Shown one piece after another: positions 39,953 to 48,005 of a stretch of DNA of 48,005 nucleotides. The notes under the pieces were generated by a model. It searched no databases. It was not told where the DNA came from and saw only the letters and a program-made list of their open reading frames with translations. This DNA is from Streptomyces netropsis (GTDB taxonomy: Bacteria > Actinomycetota > Actinomycetes > Streptomycetales > Streptomycetaceae): the NCBI RefSeq assembly GCF_014203545.1, contig NZ_JACHJG010000024.1, positions 1-48,005 of the forward strand, written 5' to 3'. Within the stretch, counting starts at the first letter, position 1. Each line of letters starts with the position of its first letter. The translations under genes were made by a program, and so were the position numbers.

Positions 39953-41020
39953 ATGCGTGCAGGCGTCGTTGTCGCCGCGCAGCCCGGTGTGGAGGACCTC
40001 GCCGTGCGGGCCGAGGAATTGGGCTTGCACAGCTTCTGGGTCAACGACACCCCAATGGTCCACGGCGACCCCTTCGTCGCCTTGAGCCTGTGCGCGAAGG
40101 CCACCAGCCGCATCAGGCTCGGCATCGGCGTGACCTCACCGGCGCTGCGCTCGGCCCCGGCCGCCGCGAGCGGGCTCGCCAGCCTCAACGCCCTGGCACC
40201 GGGCCGGATCATCTGCGCAGTCGGCACCGGAAACACCGCCCGGCGCACCCTGGGCATGCGGCCGACCACGGCGGCCAGGCTGGAGAACTTCACCGTCGCA
40301 CTGCAGGACCTGTGCGCCGGACGTTCGACCGAGTACCGCGAAGGTGACCGGGTCCGCGACATCCGGTTCCTGCACGCCGGGGCACACGTGAACACCGCCG
40401 ACCCGATCGAGTTCGTCGTGGCCGCGCTCCTCGGACCGAAGGCCGCCGCCGCCGCCGGCCGCCGCGGCACCGGCCTCATCTCCTTCGGCCTGCTGGACCC
40501 CACCGCCTGGCACGCGATGCACGACACCCGCCGCCACGCCGCCCAGGGCACACCCCGACACCCCGACTCCCGGGCGGACTCCTACGTGGTCACCTCGCTC
40601 CACCTGCTCGACGAGGACGAGGACCCCCACGGCGACGCGGCCCGGGACGCGACGGGCCACCTCGTCCTGTCGCTGCTGGCCTTCGCCGCCGACACAGCCG
40701 CCGACACACCCGCCTTCGCCGAGCAACTCGGCCCCGAGGAAAGGGAGGCGGTGCGGCGGCTCCTCGACCGGCGCGGCACTACCGCCACCGCGCCGGACCG
40801 GCACACCAAGCTCTACCCCAACTACCTCGGACGCATCGCACCGCAGGACCGGGACCTGGTGCTGCCCTCGCTGATGAACAACCTGGCCCTGGTCGGCACC
40901 CGCGACGACCTCCTCGCCCGCATCACCACCCTGGAACAGGCCGGCGTCGACGAACTCCTCATCCAGCCGGTGATCGACCCGCCCACCGAGATGGCCCTGC
41001 TCGCACAACTCCTCACCTGA
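39953..41020 (+). CDS. LLM-class flavin/F420-dependent oxidoreductase
   Basis: A 355-residue luciferase-like monooxygenase-fold protein: MRAGVVVAAQPGVEDLAVRA, AEELGLHSFWVNDTPMVHGD, SRIRLGIGVTSPALRSAPAA, LNALAPGRIICAVGTGNTAR and AALLGPKAAAAAGRRGTGLI, ending in LVGTRDDLLARITTLEQAGV. The TSPALRSAP loop resembles F420-binding members, so F420 is a likely cofactor; the substrate is unknown. The ATG has TTGGAGG six bases upstream. The intact gene is bracketed by two similar IS-end sequences (39865-39894 and 41058-41089) amid decayed sequence, which suggests recent acquisition. Confidence 0.85.
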   Translation: MRAGVVVAAQPGVEDLAVRAEELGLHSFWVNDTPMVHGDPFVALSLCAKATSRIRLGIGVTSPALRSAPAAASGLASLNALAPGRIICAVGTGNTARRTLGMRPTTAARLENFTVALQDLCAGRSTEYREGDRVRDIRFLHAGAHVNTADPIEFVVAALLGPKAAAAAGRRGTGLISFGLLDPTAWHAMHDTRRHAAQGTPRHPDSRADSYVVTSLHLLDEDEDPHGDAARDATGHLVLSLLAFAADTAADTPAFAEQLGPEEREAVRRLLDRRGTTATAPDRHTKLYPNYLGRIAPQDRDLVLPSLMNNLALVGTRDDLLARITTLEQAGVDELLIQPVIDPPTEMALLAQLLT

Positions 41021-41057
41021 GCCGACCCGTCTGCCGCACGTCCTTGACCCTCACACC

Positions 41058-41089
41058 TACAAGATCACCAAGACTTTGCCATCGCCCTG
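41058..41089 (-). repeat. IS end-like sequence, copy 2
   Basis: On the minus strand it reads CAGGGCGATGGCAAAGTC and then GGTGATCTTGTA. It matches copy 1 (39865-39894) at CAGGG, the central GAGTC/AAGTC and GTGATCTT. The orientation is the same, so the two are not the two ends of one element. Confidence 0.5.
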
Positions 41090-41535
41090 GGCTCTGTCCG
41101 GACCGGTGTGCGGGGAGCAATCGGGCAGTACAGAGGCGGCAGACTGCAGCCAAGGTGTCGTGTCGGCGTTGAAGGTGTGGCTTATTTTCCGTAGCGGCGC
41201 TGGCGCCGGCTGTAGGAATCCCGTGCCTCACCCCAACGATGACCAGGGCCGGGCCAGCCGGGTGCCCTGCCCACAGGCCGGGGCCGCCGGTGTACCGAGA
41301 ACCCGCGCCGGCGTTACATCGCAGCCGAACCATCCTGTACCTGCCAGTCCGGCCGCTTCGCTCCGGCCGGTCCTCAGCGTCGTGTACCCCGTCAGGTCAT
41401 TTCACCTGATGCGCTTGTCGCAGGGCGATCGGGCAGGCGCTGGGCACCACCGTGTCGAGCGCCGCCGCCCAGCAGTTTCGCCCACCGGGCGAGAAGCATC
41501 CTCAGAGCGGGCGGCACCGTTCTGGAGGTTTGACG

Positions 41536-41637
41536 TGTCTGTTTCGGCTGAGTCTGGCCGGCTTGCTCTGTCCGCGGTGTCGGCCTGGCCCGACGGCCTG
41601 CCCCGCGAACTCCTGGCCGGTGGAGAGCTCAAGTAGC
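41536..41637 (+). pseudogene. Possible transaldolase N-terminal scrap
   Basis: A GTG with GGAGG seven bases upstream opens 33 codons reading VSVSAESGRLALSAVSAWPD then GLPRELLAGGELK before a TAG; past the stop the frame continues with LI. The spacing R-L-x4-V-x2-W-x-D-x-L-x-R-x5-G-x-L-x2-LI matches the first helices of transaldolases (RLSEEGV-IWLDDLSR...GNLAELI). Nothing further of the enzyme is present. The match is suggestive but short. Confidence 0.35.
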
Positions 41638-42089
41638 TGATCAGCGCGTTGTGGGGGCCATCATGAAGCCCACGGTCTTCGCCTCTGCGCTGTCCAAGGG
41701 AGACCGCGAGACCTGTTACCGAAGAGGTGGGCCCGCCGTTTACGCTCGGGAGGAGCCCGGCCGGGCAAGGGTGGCGGTGGTGGGACAGCCACCACGATCG
41801 CCGTGCCGGGCAGCGCGTCCGGTGACAGCGGCCGCCTTCGCCCCCGGCCGTCGCGGGGGTGCGCCGCCTCGGCGGCCGGTGACCGCACGACGACATGCCG
41901 GTGGCCCCGGTCCAGGGGGTGACCGGGGCCTCCGGGGGGCCATCCGAGGGGAGCGGACTAACCCGGAACGGAACACCTTCGGGCCGACGAGGAGGTTGTC
42001 GTCCCGAAATGTTCGTCCATTTGCCCCGGGGGCTCGCCGTCGCGAGCGCTGTAGCCGGCTGCAGCCCGTTTCGGGCCCCGGTGCCACAT

Positions 42090-42145
42090 GTAGTAAATAT
42101 ATTTACTGCCGAGTAATCAAGCGTATGAAAATTTTCATTCGCTCA
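42090..42145. promoter_or_regulatory. Two AT-rich perfect palindromes near the RpiR gene
   Basis: AGTAAATATATTTACT (about 42091-42106) and ATGAAAATTTTCAT (about 42124-42137) are perfect palindromes in an AT-rich island that stands out from >70% GC surroundings. The first is similar in design to the TGTAATTAAATTACA-type sites of RpiR-family regulators such as HexR. They lie just beyond the 3' end of the RpiR-type gene, with only decayed sequence on the other side. Confidence 0.55.
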
Positions 42146-42217
42146 GACTGCAAAAAATCCGGCCCTCACCGGCATGGTGTACGCCGGGGAGAGCCGGGAG
42201 GCAAGGCTCCTCCGCTG

Positions 42218-43141
42218 TCAGTGTTCGAGGAAGAAGTCGTGCTGCTCAGCGGCCTGCTCGTACTTCTCCAGCCGGAGCTGCGTGCGCTCGGGGTCGGCGT
42301 CGGCCATGGCCTGGAGGATGGCCGCGGACAGGACCCCGGGAGCCGCGTACGAGTCGAAGACGAGGCGGGATCCGGTGCCGGCGGTGAGCGCCACATCGGC
42401 TTCCTCCACCAGCGGCCCGAGCGTCTGGTCCGTGATCAGCGCGATGCGCAGCCCCGTGCTGCGCGCGGCCCGCATCGCCGCCAGCATCTCCTTGGCGTGT
42501 CTCGGCATCGCGAACGCCAGCACCCACGTCCCACCCGCCTCCCGCGACTGGAGCAGGGCGTCGTAGGCCACGCTGCCCCCGCGGGAGACCAGCCGCACGT
42601 CCGGATGGATCCGCTTCGCCGCGTACGCGAAGTACTCCGCCAGCGAGACGGAGATCCGCAGGCCCAGGACCGTCAGGGGAACCGACCGGGCGAGTTCACG
42701 GCCGAGGTCGAGCACCTGGTCGGGGTCGGCGAACACCCGGCGCAGGCTCTCCAGGCTCGCGATCTCGGCGTCGACAGCTGCCTGCAGCTCGTTGCGGCGG
42801 TCCTCCTCCCGCGTTCCCGTGGACCTCGCGACCGCGCTCAGCGCGATGGGCTGCAGGGCCTCCCGGAGTCCGGGGTACCCGCTGAATCCCAGGGAGGAGG
42901 CGAAGCGGGTCACCGACGGCTGACTCACCCCCACGCGCTCCGCGAGGTCCGTGATCGACAGGAACGCGGCCTCGGTGAGGTGGTCGGTGATGTATCGCGC
43001 GATGCGCCGTTGCGCGGGAGACAACCGGTGGTCGCCGAACAAGGCGCGAACCTTGTCCGCGGGAAGCGGCTCCGCCCCCGGAGACCGCTTTCCCGGCGTG
43101 ATCGCGGACGCCTGCGCGCGTGCCTGCTGCCCTGATGGCAC
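42218..43141 (-). CDS. MurR/RpiR-family transcriptional regulator
   Basis: A 307-residue regulator. The N-terminal HTH (about residues 35-105) includes LSPAQRRIARYITDHLTEAA, ITDLAERVGVSQPSVTRFAS and LGFSGYPGLREAL. The C-terminal sugar-isomerase (SIS) domain (about 140-270) includes LTVLGLRISVSLAEYFAYAA, WVLAFAMPRHAKEMLAAMRA and LRIALITDQTLGPLVEEADV. The SIS domain senses a phosphosugar. The GTG at 43141 has GAGGGAG eight bases upstream. Its likely operator palindromes lie at 42090-42145; a target gene is not evident nearby, perhaps because it was lost. Confidence 0.88.
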   Translation of the reverse strand: MPSGQQARAQASAITPGKRSPGAEPLPADKVRALFGDHRLSPAQRRIARYITDHLTEAAFLSITDLAERVGVSQPSVTRFASSLGFSGYPGLREALQPIALSAVARSTGTREEDRRNELQAAVDAEIASLESLRRVFADPDQVLDLGRELARSVPLTVLGLRISVSLAEYFAYAAKRIHPDVRLVSRGGSVAYDALLQSREAGGTWVLAFAMPRHAKEMLAAMRAARSTGLRIALITDQTLGPLVEEADVALTAGTGSRLVFDSYAAPGVLSAAILQAMADADPERTQLRLEKYEQAAEQHDFFLEH

Positions 43142-43368
43142 TGGTGTGTCTCCCTCTCGTCCTTCTCACGCTCAACATAGCTCACCCAGCGTGGCCGCCA
43201 AGGGGGAACATTCGTGCGGGGACCAGGGGCGGCGGGCGTCTCGTCGAGCCCTGCCCGACCGCCGTCCGGACTCCCCCCGGTGGCCGGTGAGCCGCGTGCG
43301 GAGGGAGTCCGGACGGGGGCGGGTGAAGCCCGCCGGGGCTTTCCGTCAGGCCCTGTCGGTGTGCGCGG

Positions 43369-44403
43369 TCATCGCTGGCCGGTCCCCAGGCGGACCAGTG
43401 CCTTGCCGGTGTTCGTGCCGCGCATCATGCCCAGGAAGGCGCCGGGTGCCTCTTCGATGCCTTCGGTGACGGTCTCCTCGGTGTGCAGTGTGCCGTCGGC
43501 GAGCCAGCCCGCGGCCTTCCCGATCCACTCGGGGAAGAGCGTGAAGTAGCTGCTGACGAGCATGCCGCGCAGCGTCACTTCCTTGGCGGCGGCCTGGAAG
43601 AGGTTGTCGGGACCGGAGGCCGCTTCCGTGGCGTTGTAGCCACTGATCGCGCCGACGAGGGCGATCCGGCCACCGGGCCGTATCGCGGTGATCGCCGTCT
43701 GGAGGTGGTCGCCGCCCACGCTGTCCAGGTAGACGTCGATGCCTTCCGGGGCCGCCTGGGCGAGCTGTTCGCCGAGCCGGCCCTGGCGGTAGTCGACGGC
43801 GGCGTCGTATCCGAAGTCGTCGAGCAGCTTCTTCGTCTTCGCCGGGCCGCCCGCCGATCCGATCACCCGGGAGGCACCGAGCTTCCTGGCCAGCTGTCCG
43901 GCGACGCTGCCGACCGCGCCCGCCGCCGCGGAGACGAACACCACGTCTCCTTCGCGGACCGGGGCGACCCGGGTGAGGGCCGCGTACGCGGTCAGGCCCG
44001 TGGTGCCCAGCGCCCCCAGGTAGTCCTGCGGCCGGGCCAGCGAGGTGTCCACCACGGTCGCGGCCGCGGCGTCGAGGACCGCGTACTCGCGCCATCCCAG
44101 GAAGTGCGAGACGGTCGCGCCGACCGGCACCGACGCGTCACGGGAAGCCACCACCTCGCCGATCGCGCTCCCCTCCATGGCGACGCCCAGCGAGAAGGGC
44201 GGGATGTACGAGGGGGCGTCGTCCATCCGGCCGCGCATGTACGGGTCCACGGACATCCAGGTGTTGCGGACGAGGACCTGGCCTTCCGCGAGTTCCGGCA
44301 CCGCGGTGGTGACCAGGGCGAAGTCCTCGGGAACCGGGGCTCCGACGGGGCGCGAGACGAGGTGGATCTCCTGGGAGACGGTGTGCGTCGCGATGTCGTT
44401 CAT
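43369..44403 (-). CDS. NADP-dependent MDR oxidoreductase (CurA-like)
   Basis: A 344-residue zinc-free MDR enzyme of the leukotriene B4 dehydrogenase/CurA type: VLVRNTWMSVDPYMRGRMDD at the N-terminal GroES-like domain, YLGALGTTGLTAYAALTRVA, the NADPH-binding FVSAAAGAVGSVAGQLARKL and KTKKLLDDFGYDAAVDYRQG. The family reduces double bonds of enones with NADPH. The ATG at 44403 gives the usual family start. It is divergent from the second SARP regulator across 123 bp. Confidence 0.9.
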   Translation of the reverse strand: MNDIATHTVSQEIHLVSRPVGAPVPEDFALVTTAVPELAEGQVLVRNTWMSVDPYMRGRMDDAPSYIPPFSLGVAMEGSAIGEVVASRDASVPVGATVSHFLGWREYAVLDAAAATVVDTSLARPQDYLGALGTTGLTAYAALTRVAPVREGDVVFVSAAAGAVGSVAGQLARKLGASRVIGSAGGPAKTKKLLDDFGYDAAVDYRQGRLGEQLAQAAPEGIDVYLDSVGGDHLQTAITAIRPGGRIALVGAISGYNATEAASGPDNLFQAAAKEVTLRGMLVSSYFTLFPEWIGKAAGWLADGTLHTEETVTEGIEEAPGAFLGMMRGTNTGKALVRLGTGQR

Positions 44404-44526
44404 GATGGTCGTTCCTCTTCCGTTGCTGCTTCGGACCGGCTGATGTGACCACCATGGACAGGGCCGCGCACGAACCGCTGACGGTGCGCGCACGGGCCGC
44501 TGAGGACCGCGCGTTAGCGTGGCGCC

Positions 44527-47500
44527 ATGCGATTCGACGTGCTGGGCCCGCTGAACGTGACGACGGAGGACGGCTCTCCCGTCACCGTGCCCGAGCCGAA
44601 GGTCCGGGCGCTGCTCGCCGATCTGCTGGTGCATCACGGGCGGCCCGTCCCCGTGGACCGGTTGGTCGACGACCTGTGGGGCGACGCGCTGCCGGGAAAA
44701 CCCGGCAACTCCCTCCAGACGAAGGTCTCCCAGCTGCGCAGGACCCTGGAGAAGGCCGAACCGGGCGCCCGGGGCCTGGTGGAATACGGGCCGGCCGGCT
44801 ACGCCCTACGCGTCACGGACGACGCCGTGGACGCCGGACGGTTCGCCGCGCTCGTCACCCGTGCGCACACGGCCGGTGAACCACGGGCGAAGGCAACGCT
44901 GCTCGCGGACGCCCTCGGCCTCTGGCGCGGAGAGGCGTACGCCGATTTCCGTGACGCCGAATTCACCCGGGCGGAAGCGGCCCGCCTGGAGGAACAGCGG
45001 CTGACGCTGACGGAAGAGCTCGCCGAGCTCCGTCTGGAACTCGGCGAACACAGCGTCCTGGCAGATGAGTTGGCGGGGGCGGTCGCCCTCCACCCGCTGC
45101 GGGAAAGGCTGCGCGGCGCCCATATGCTGGCCCTGTACCGAGCCGGGCGCCCGACGGAAGCGCTGGACGCGTACCGGGATCTCAAACAGCGGCTCGCCGA
45201 CGAGCTCGGCCTCGATCCCGGTGCCGCGCTGACCGCCCTCCACCAAGCCGTCCTGGAGCAGGACTTCGAGCTGACGCCGGGGCCCGCACCGGCCCCCTCG
45301 GCGACCACGGCGCGCAGCAACCTACCCGCCCCGCTCACCGCGTTGGTCGGGCGCGGCGACGCCGTCGCCCGGATATGCGCGGCGACGGCGTCGAGTCGGC
45401 TCGTGACGCTCACCGGCCCGGGCGGGGTCGGCAAGACACGGCTGGCCCTGGAGGCGGCGGCACGGCTGACGGACTCCTTCGCCGACGGCGTGTGGCTCGT
45501 CGAACTCGCCGGCACCCGGGGAGAAGTGGCCGAGACGGTCGCGGCAGCCCTGGGCGTGCGCGACGACACCCCTCGCGAGGCAGGGCCGGGCGGGACGGTG
45601 GACCGGCTCACCCGGACCATCGGCTCCCGGCACATGCTGCTCGTCCTCGACAACTGCGAGCACGTCATCGAGCCCGTCGCCGCACTCGCCGAGCAGATGC
45701 TGCGCCGGTCGGCACGGCTGCGCATCATCGCCACCAGCCAGGAACCCCTGGCCATTTCGGGTGAGACCCTGGACGCCGTCGCCCCCCTGGCCGAGGCGGA
45801 TGCCGTACGGCTCTTCGCGGACCGCGCGGCGGCATCCGCCCCCGGTTTCGTCCTGGACGCGGACAACACCGAAGCCGTGGCCCTCATCTGTTGTCGCCTC
45901 GACGGCATCCCGCTGGCCCTGGAACTGGCCGCCACCCGAGTGCGGACCCTGGGGGTGCACGCGCTCGCCGACCGTCTGCACGACCGGTTCCGGCTGCTGA
46001 ACCAGGTACGGCGGGACGCCCCCGCACGCCAGCGCACGCTGCGCGCGATGATCGACTGGAGCTGGGAGCTGCTGACGGCACCCGAGCGGACCGTGTTGAG
46101 CCGGCTGGCCGTGTTCTCCGGAGGATTCGACCTGGACGCCGCGGAGGCGGTGTGCGCGGCCCAGGACGTACGGACCGACGACGTGCTCGACGTCCTCACC
46201 CGGCTCGTCGACCGCTCGCTGGTCGTGACAGCCGACGGCACGGAATCCGCCCGCTACCGCACGCTCGAATCCGTCACGGCGTACTGCGGGGAGCGGCTCC
46301 GTGAAGCGGGCGGGCACGAGGCCGCGCGGCTGCGGCACGCGGCTCACTACGCCGACGCCACGGAAGCGGCGGAACCCCATCTGTACGGCCGCGACCAGCG
46401 ACGGTGGCTGCGCAGGCTCGACGGCGAGGTAGCCAACGTGCGCACGGCCCTCGAGACCGCCGTGGAGCACGGGGACGCCGCGCTCGCCCTGCGCCTGGTC
46501 AACGCGATGTCCTGGTACTGGTTCCTGCGCGGGCGCCTCGGCGAGGCCCGCCGCTCGTTGGACCTCGCGCTGGGATGTGCCGGGGGCCCGCCGACGGCTC
46601 GGGAGAGCGCACGGGCGACGCGCGCGGCCTTCTCCTTGCTCACCGGCGACGCTTCACCCCGCGGCGATGCCTTCGAGGCCGCGACGCCCCGGGCCCGCTG
46701 GCTGCTCGACTACGCGCGATGCGGCTTCGACGGCCCCACGGGGGGCGACCCGCTCGACGGCCTGCTGGAGGAGTTCCGCACACTCGGCGACTCCTGGGGA
46801 ACTGCGGCGGTACTGATCACGCGCGCGACCCGGTCGGGCTACCGGGGAGACCTCCCCGCACTGCGCCGCAGCGCCGAGCGGAGCGCGGCCCTCTTCGCGG
46901 AGCTGGGCGACCGATGGGGCCAGCTGCGGGCCTCGGAGCATCTGGGGACGCTCGCCGAGATCACCGGAGCCTATGAGGAGGCGGCCCGCCTGCACCACGA
47001 GGGCGTCCGCGGGGCGGAGGAGCTGGAACTGTGGACGGAGGTCTCCTTCCGGCTGGCCAGGCTCGGCCGTGTCGCCCTGCTGACCGGTGACGACACGCGC
47101 GCCACCGAGTTCCACGAACGCGCCAGAGGGCTCGCCGCGCAGCAGTCCCACCGCCCCGCGGAACAGTTCGCCGAAACAGGCCTGGCCCTCGGCGCACGCC
47201 GCCGCGGCGATCTCGACACCGCCGAGCGGCACCTCGTCCCGTGGCTGGAGTGGAACCGCCGGCTGGGCGTGGACTCCGGCGCCGCCCTGATCCTCGCGCA
47301 GCTCGGTTACGTCGCCGAACAGCGCGGCGAAGCGGGGCGCGCGCTGGAGCTCCACCTCGACGGTCTGGCGGCGGCCCGCAGAACCGGCGACCCGCGCGCC
47401 GTCGCGCTGGCCCTGGAAGGCCTGGCCGGCGCCCGGGCCGCGGACGGCCACCCCCGTCACGCCGCCGAGCTCCTGGGCACGGCCACCACCGTCCGCGAGT

Positions 47501-47688
47501 CCGTCGACGCACGGCTCCCGGCTCCCGAACGCACCGACGTCGACAGGACCGCCATGCAAGCGCGCGCGGCGCTGGGAGAGGACGGGTTCGCGGCGGCCTT
47601 CGCACACGGGCACACGCTCACCGTCACCGACCACGCGCGGGTACTGGGCGCCGGGGAGGTGCCCTCAGAGCAGGAGATACGGCACTGA
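44527..47688 (+). CDS. Second SARP-STAND (AfsR-type) regulator
   Basis: A 1053-residue regulator: winged helix (residues 1-97, MRFDVLGPLNVTTEDGSPVT), BTAD (about 98-245, with FRDAEFTRAEAARLEEQR), NB-ARC ATPase with Walker A TGPGGVGKTRLALEA (from 296), sensor/Walker B HMLLVLDNCEHVIEP and GLPLALELAA-like IPLALELAATRVRTLGVHA, then TPR-like repeats to the end. There is no ribosome binding site. TAGCGT at 44515-44520 could be a -10 element placing transcription start near the ATG, so it may be leaderless. It is unrelated in position to the isonitrile cluster (19 kb away); the only close candidates for control are the divergent MDR gene and genes beyond the window. Confidence 0.9.
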   Translation: MRFDVLGPLNVTTEDGSPVTVPEPKVRALLADLLVHHGRPVPVDRLVDDLWGDALPGKPGNSLQTKVSQLRRTLEKAEPGARGLVEYGPAGYALRVTDDAVDAGRFAALVTRAHTAGEPRAKATLLADALGLWRGEAYADFRDAEFTRAEAARLEEQRLTLTEELAELRLELGEHSVLADELAGAVALHPLRERLRGAHMLALYRAGRPTEALDAYRDLKQRLADELGLDPGAALTALHQAVLEQDFELTPGPAPAPSATTARSNLPAPLTALVGRGDAVARICAATASSRLVTLTGPGGVGKTRLALEAAARLTDSFADGVWLVELAGTRGEVAETVAAALGVRDDTPREAGPGGTVDRLTRTIGSRHMLLVLDNCEHVIEPVAALAEQMLRRSARLRIIATSQEPLAISGETLDAVAPLAEADAVRLFADRAAASAPGFVLDADNTEAVALICCRLDGIPLALELAATRVRTLGVHALADRLHDRFRLLNQVRRDAPARQRTLRAMIDWSWELLTAPERTVLSRLAVFSGGFDLDAAEAVCAAQDVRTDDVLDVLTRLVDRSLVVTADGTESARYRTLESVTAYCGERLREAGGHEAARLRHAAHYADATEAAEPHLYGRDQRRWLRRLDGEVANVRTALETAVEHGDAALALRLVNAMSWYWFLRGRLGEARRSLDLALGCAGGPPTARESARATRAAFSLLTGDASPRGDAFEAATPRARWLLDYARCGFDGPTGGDPLDGLLEEFRTLGDSWGTAAVLITRATRSGYRGDLPALRRSAERSAALFAELGDRWGQLRASEHLGTLAEITGAYEEAARLHHEGVRGAEELELWTEVSFRLARLGRVALLTGDDTRATEFHERARGLAAQQSHRPAEQFAETGLALGARRRGDLDTAERHLVPWLEWNRRLGVDSGAALILAQLGYVAEQRGEAGRALELHLDGLAAARRTGDPRAVALALEGLAGARAADGHPRHAAELLGTATTVRESVDARLPAPERTDVDRTAMQARAALGEDGFAAAFAHGHTLTVTDHARVLGAGEVPSEQEIRH

Positions 47689-47728
47689 GCCGCAGGCATC
47701 AGCCGGTGTGCACGCCATGCGCCTGTGC

Positions 47729-47827
47729 GGTTACGTGGTGTGTGGGGGTGGGGGGTGTGGTGTGAGGCCGCTCATGGGATCCAGATCACGTACGAACCCG
47801 GATAGTGGGATCCCAATTCGGACATAA
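47729..47827 (-). repeat. Right copy of the 99-bp inverted repeat
   Basis: The reverse complement of positions 1-99 with one mismatch. It begins 41 bases after the stop of the second SARP gene and ends sharply at 47827, after which G-rich sequence without counterpart follows. The fact that this copy ends while the left one reaches the window edge means the left copy may also end near position 1. Confidence 0.95.
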
Positions 47828-47943
47828 GGGTGTGAAATGGGGTGTCGGGTGGGGTGTGCGGGGGTGTGTTGTTCGGGGGCGGGATAGTAGGTCACACCTT
47901 TGCCAGCAGCTTTTCGGGCCGCTAACAATTGCCGAGTCGCATG
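47828..47943 (+). other. G-rich tract with G-quadruplex potential
   Basis: Seven runs of three to five G occur between 47828 and 47883. Positions 47839-47864 (GGGG-TGTC-GGG-T-GGGG-TGTGC-GGGGG) fit the G3+N1-7 rule for an intramolecular quadruplex. It directly adjoins the right repeat copy. No gene is supported in this tail. Confidence 0.55.
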
Positions 47944-47973
47944 GCGCCGTCGATCGAGACGCGGCGCTTTTTT
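47944..47973 (+). terminator. Intrinsic terminator with T-tract
   Basis: GCGCCG (47944-47949) and CGGCGC (47962-47967) form a stem followed directly by six T residues (47968-47973). T-tracted terminators are rare in this window. It could end transcription from the second SARP gene through the repeat. Confidence 0.6.
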
Positions 47974-48005
47974 CGCGCCGATCCGGCCAGTGCGACTCAC
48001 GCGAT

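Larger units (their letters stand above)
41021..42217. other. Decayed 1.2-kb region without an intact gene
   Basis: No complete gene is seen. It holds an IS-end-like sequence (41058-41089), a possible transaldolase scrap (41536-41637), and from 42090 an AT-rich segment with two perfect palindromes. Third-position composition in the remaining frames is not consistently GC-biased. Confidence 0.6.

Noticed and set aside
47731..48000. 89-codon minus-strand frame running through the right repeat
   Set aside because: The repeat part has no conserved frame in the left copy, and the N-terminal basic part resembles nothing I know; it may be chance.

Overview
The base composition (very GC-rich, G/C in almost every third codon position), the GTG/TTG starts preceded by GGAGG-type ribosome binding sites, the two giant SARP/AfsR-type regulators, a streptogrisin-like protease, a Tat-exported phospholipase C, a mycothiol-dependent-type enzyme and a rare in-frame TTA codon all point to a Streptomyces (or close relative) chromosome, in an accessory, gene-decaying region. 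No tRNA, rRNA or CRISPR array was seen.

Layout. Positions 1-99 and 47729-47827 are inverted copies of one 99-bp sequence (98/99 matches) that bracket almost the whole window. Inside the left copy lie a tiny bL37-type ribosomal protein gene (182-259, minus), a frame-shifted SUKH-4-like immunity gene, a C39-like peptidase and a methyltransferase. Next comes a gene graveyard (2769-4243) with C-terminal remnants of an imine-reductase-like enzyme, a VOC protein and a MarR-like regulator around an intact DUF4396 membrane protein. A 39-codon small ORF is translationally coupled to a large ABC exporter (4470-6619). It is followed by a secreted-repeat lipoprotein, a DHFR-like protein and a PNPOx-like protein.

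The centrepiece is a ~16-kb, single-strand gene cluster (25308 down to 9447, minus). It encodes a SARP-STAND regulator, an IsnA/PvcA-type isocyanide synthase, an IsnB/PvcB-like Fe/2-oxoglutarate oxygenase, an HpaB/PvcC-like phenol monooxygenase with its own flavin reductase, an AsnB-type amidotransferase, a quinone-oxidoreductase-like MDR, a class III (LigB) extradiol ring-cleavage dioxygenase, a Y4yA-like PLP decarboxylase carrying a TTA codon, a cysteine-synthase-like enzyme fused to a rhodanese domain, a SufS-like cysteine desulfurase homologue and a methyltransferase. Read together, this looks like a pathway that makes a tyrosine-type isonitrile, hydroxylates it to a catechol and may cleave the ring. 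A dedicated sulfur-transfer module could turn the isonitrile into an isothiocyanate or add sulfur elsewhere. I do not recognise this exact combination.

Right of the cluster are small hypotheticals, a frame-shifted alpha/beta hydrolase, an Old Yellow Enzyme, a maleylpyruvate-isomerase-like protein divergent from a LysR regulator, a DUF1232 protein, a GNAT acetyltransferase behind a palindromic site, a membrane-anchored unknown, an MFS transporter-AnmK pair, a streptogrisin-like protease and a phospholipase C with a strong bidirectional terminator. The stretch 38733-42217 is again decayed: a type III PKS-like remnant, an ISAs1-type transposase remnant, two IS-end-like sequences flanking an intact LLM oxidoreductase, and a possible transaldolase scrap. 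An RpiR/MurR-type regulator (with two AT-rich perfect palindromes beyond its 3' end), an MDR oxidoreductase and a second SARP-STAND regulator close the window. All functions are read from sequence motifs and family memory; no search was run.
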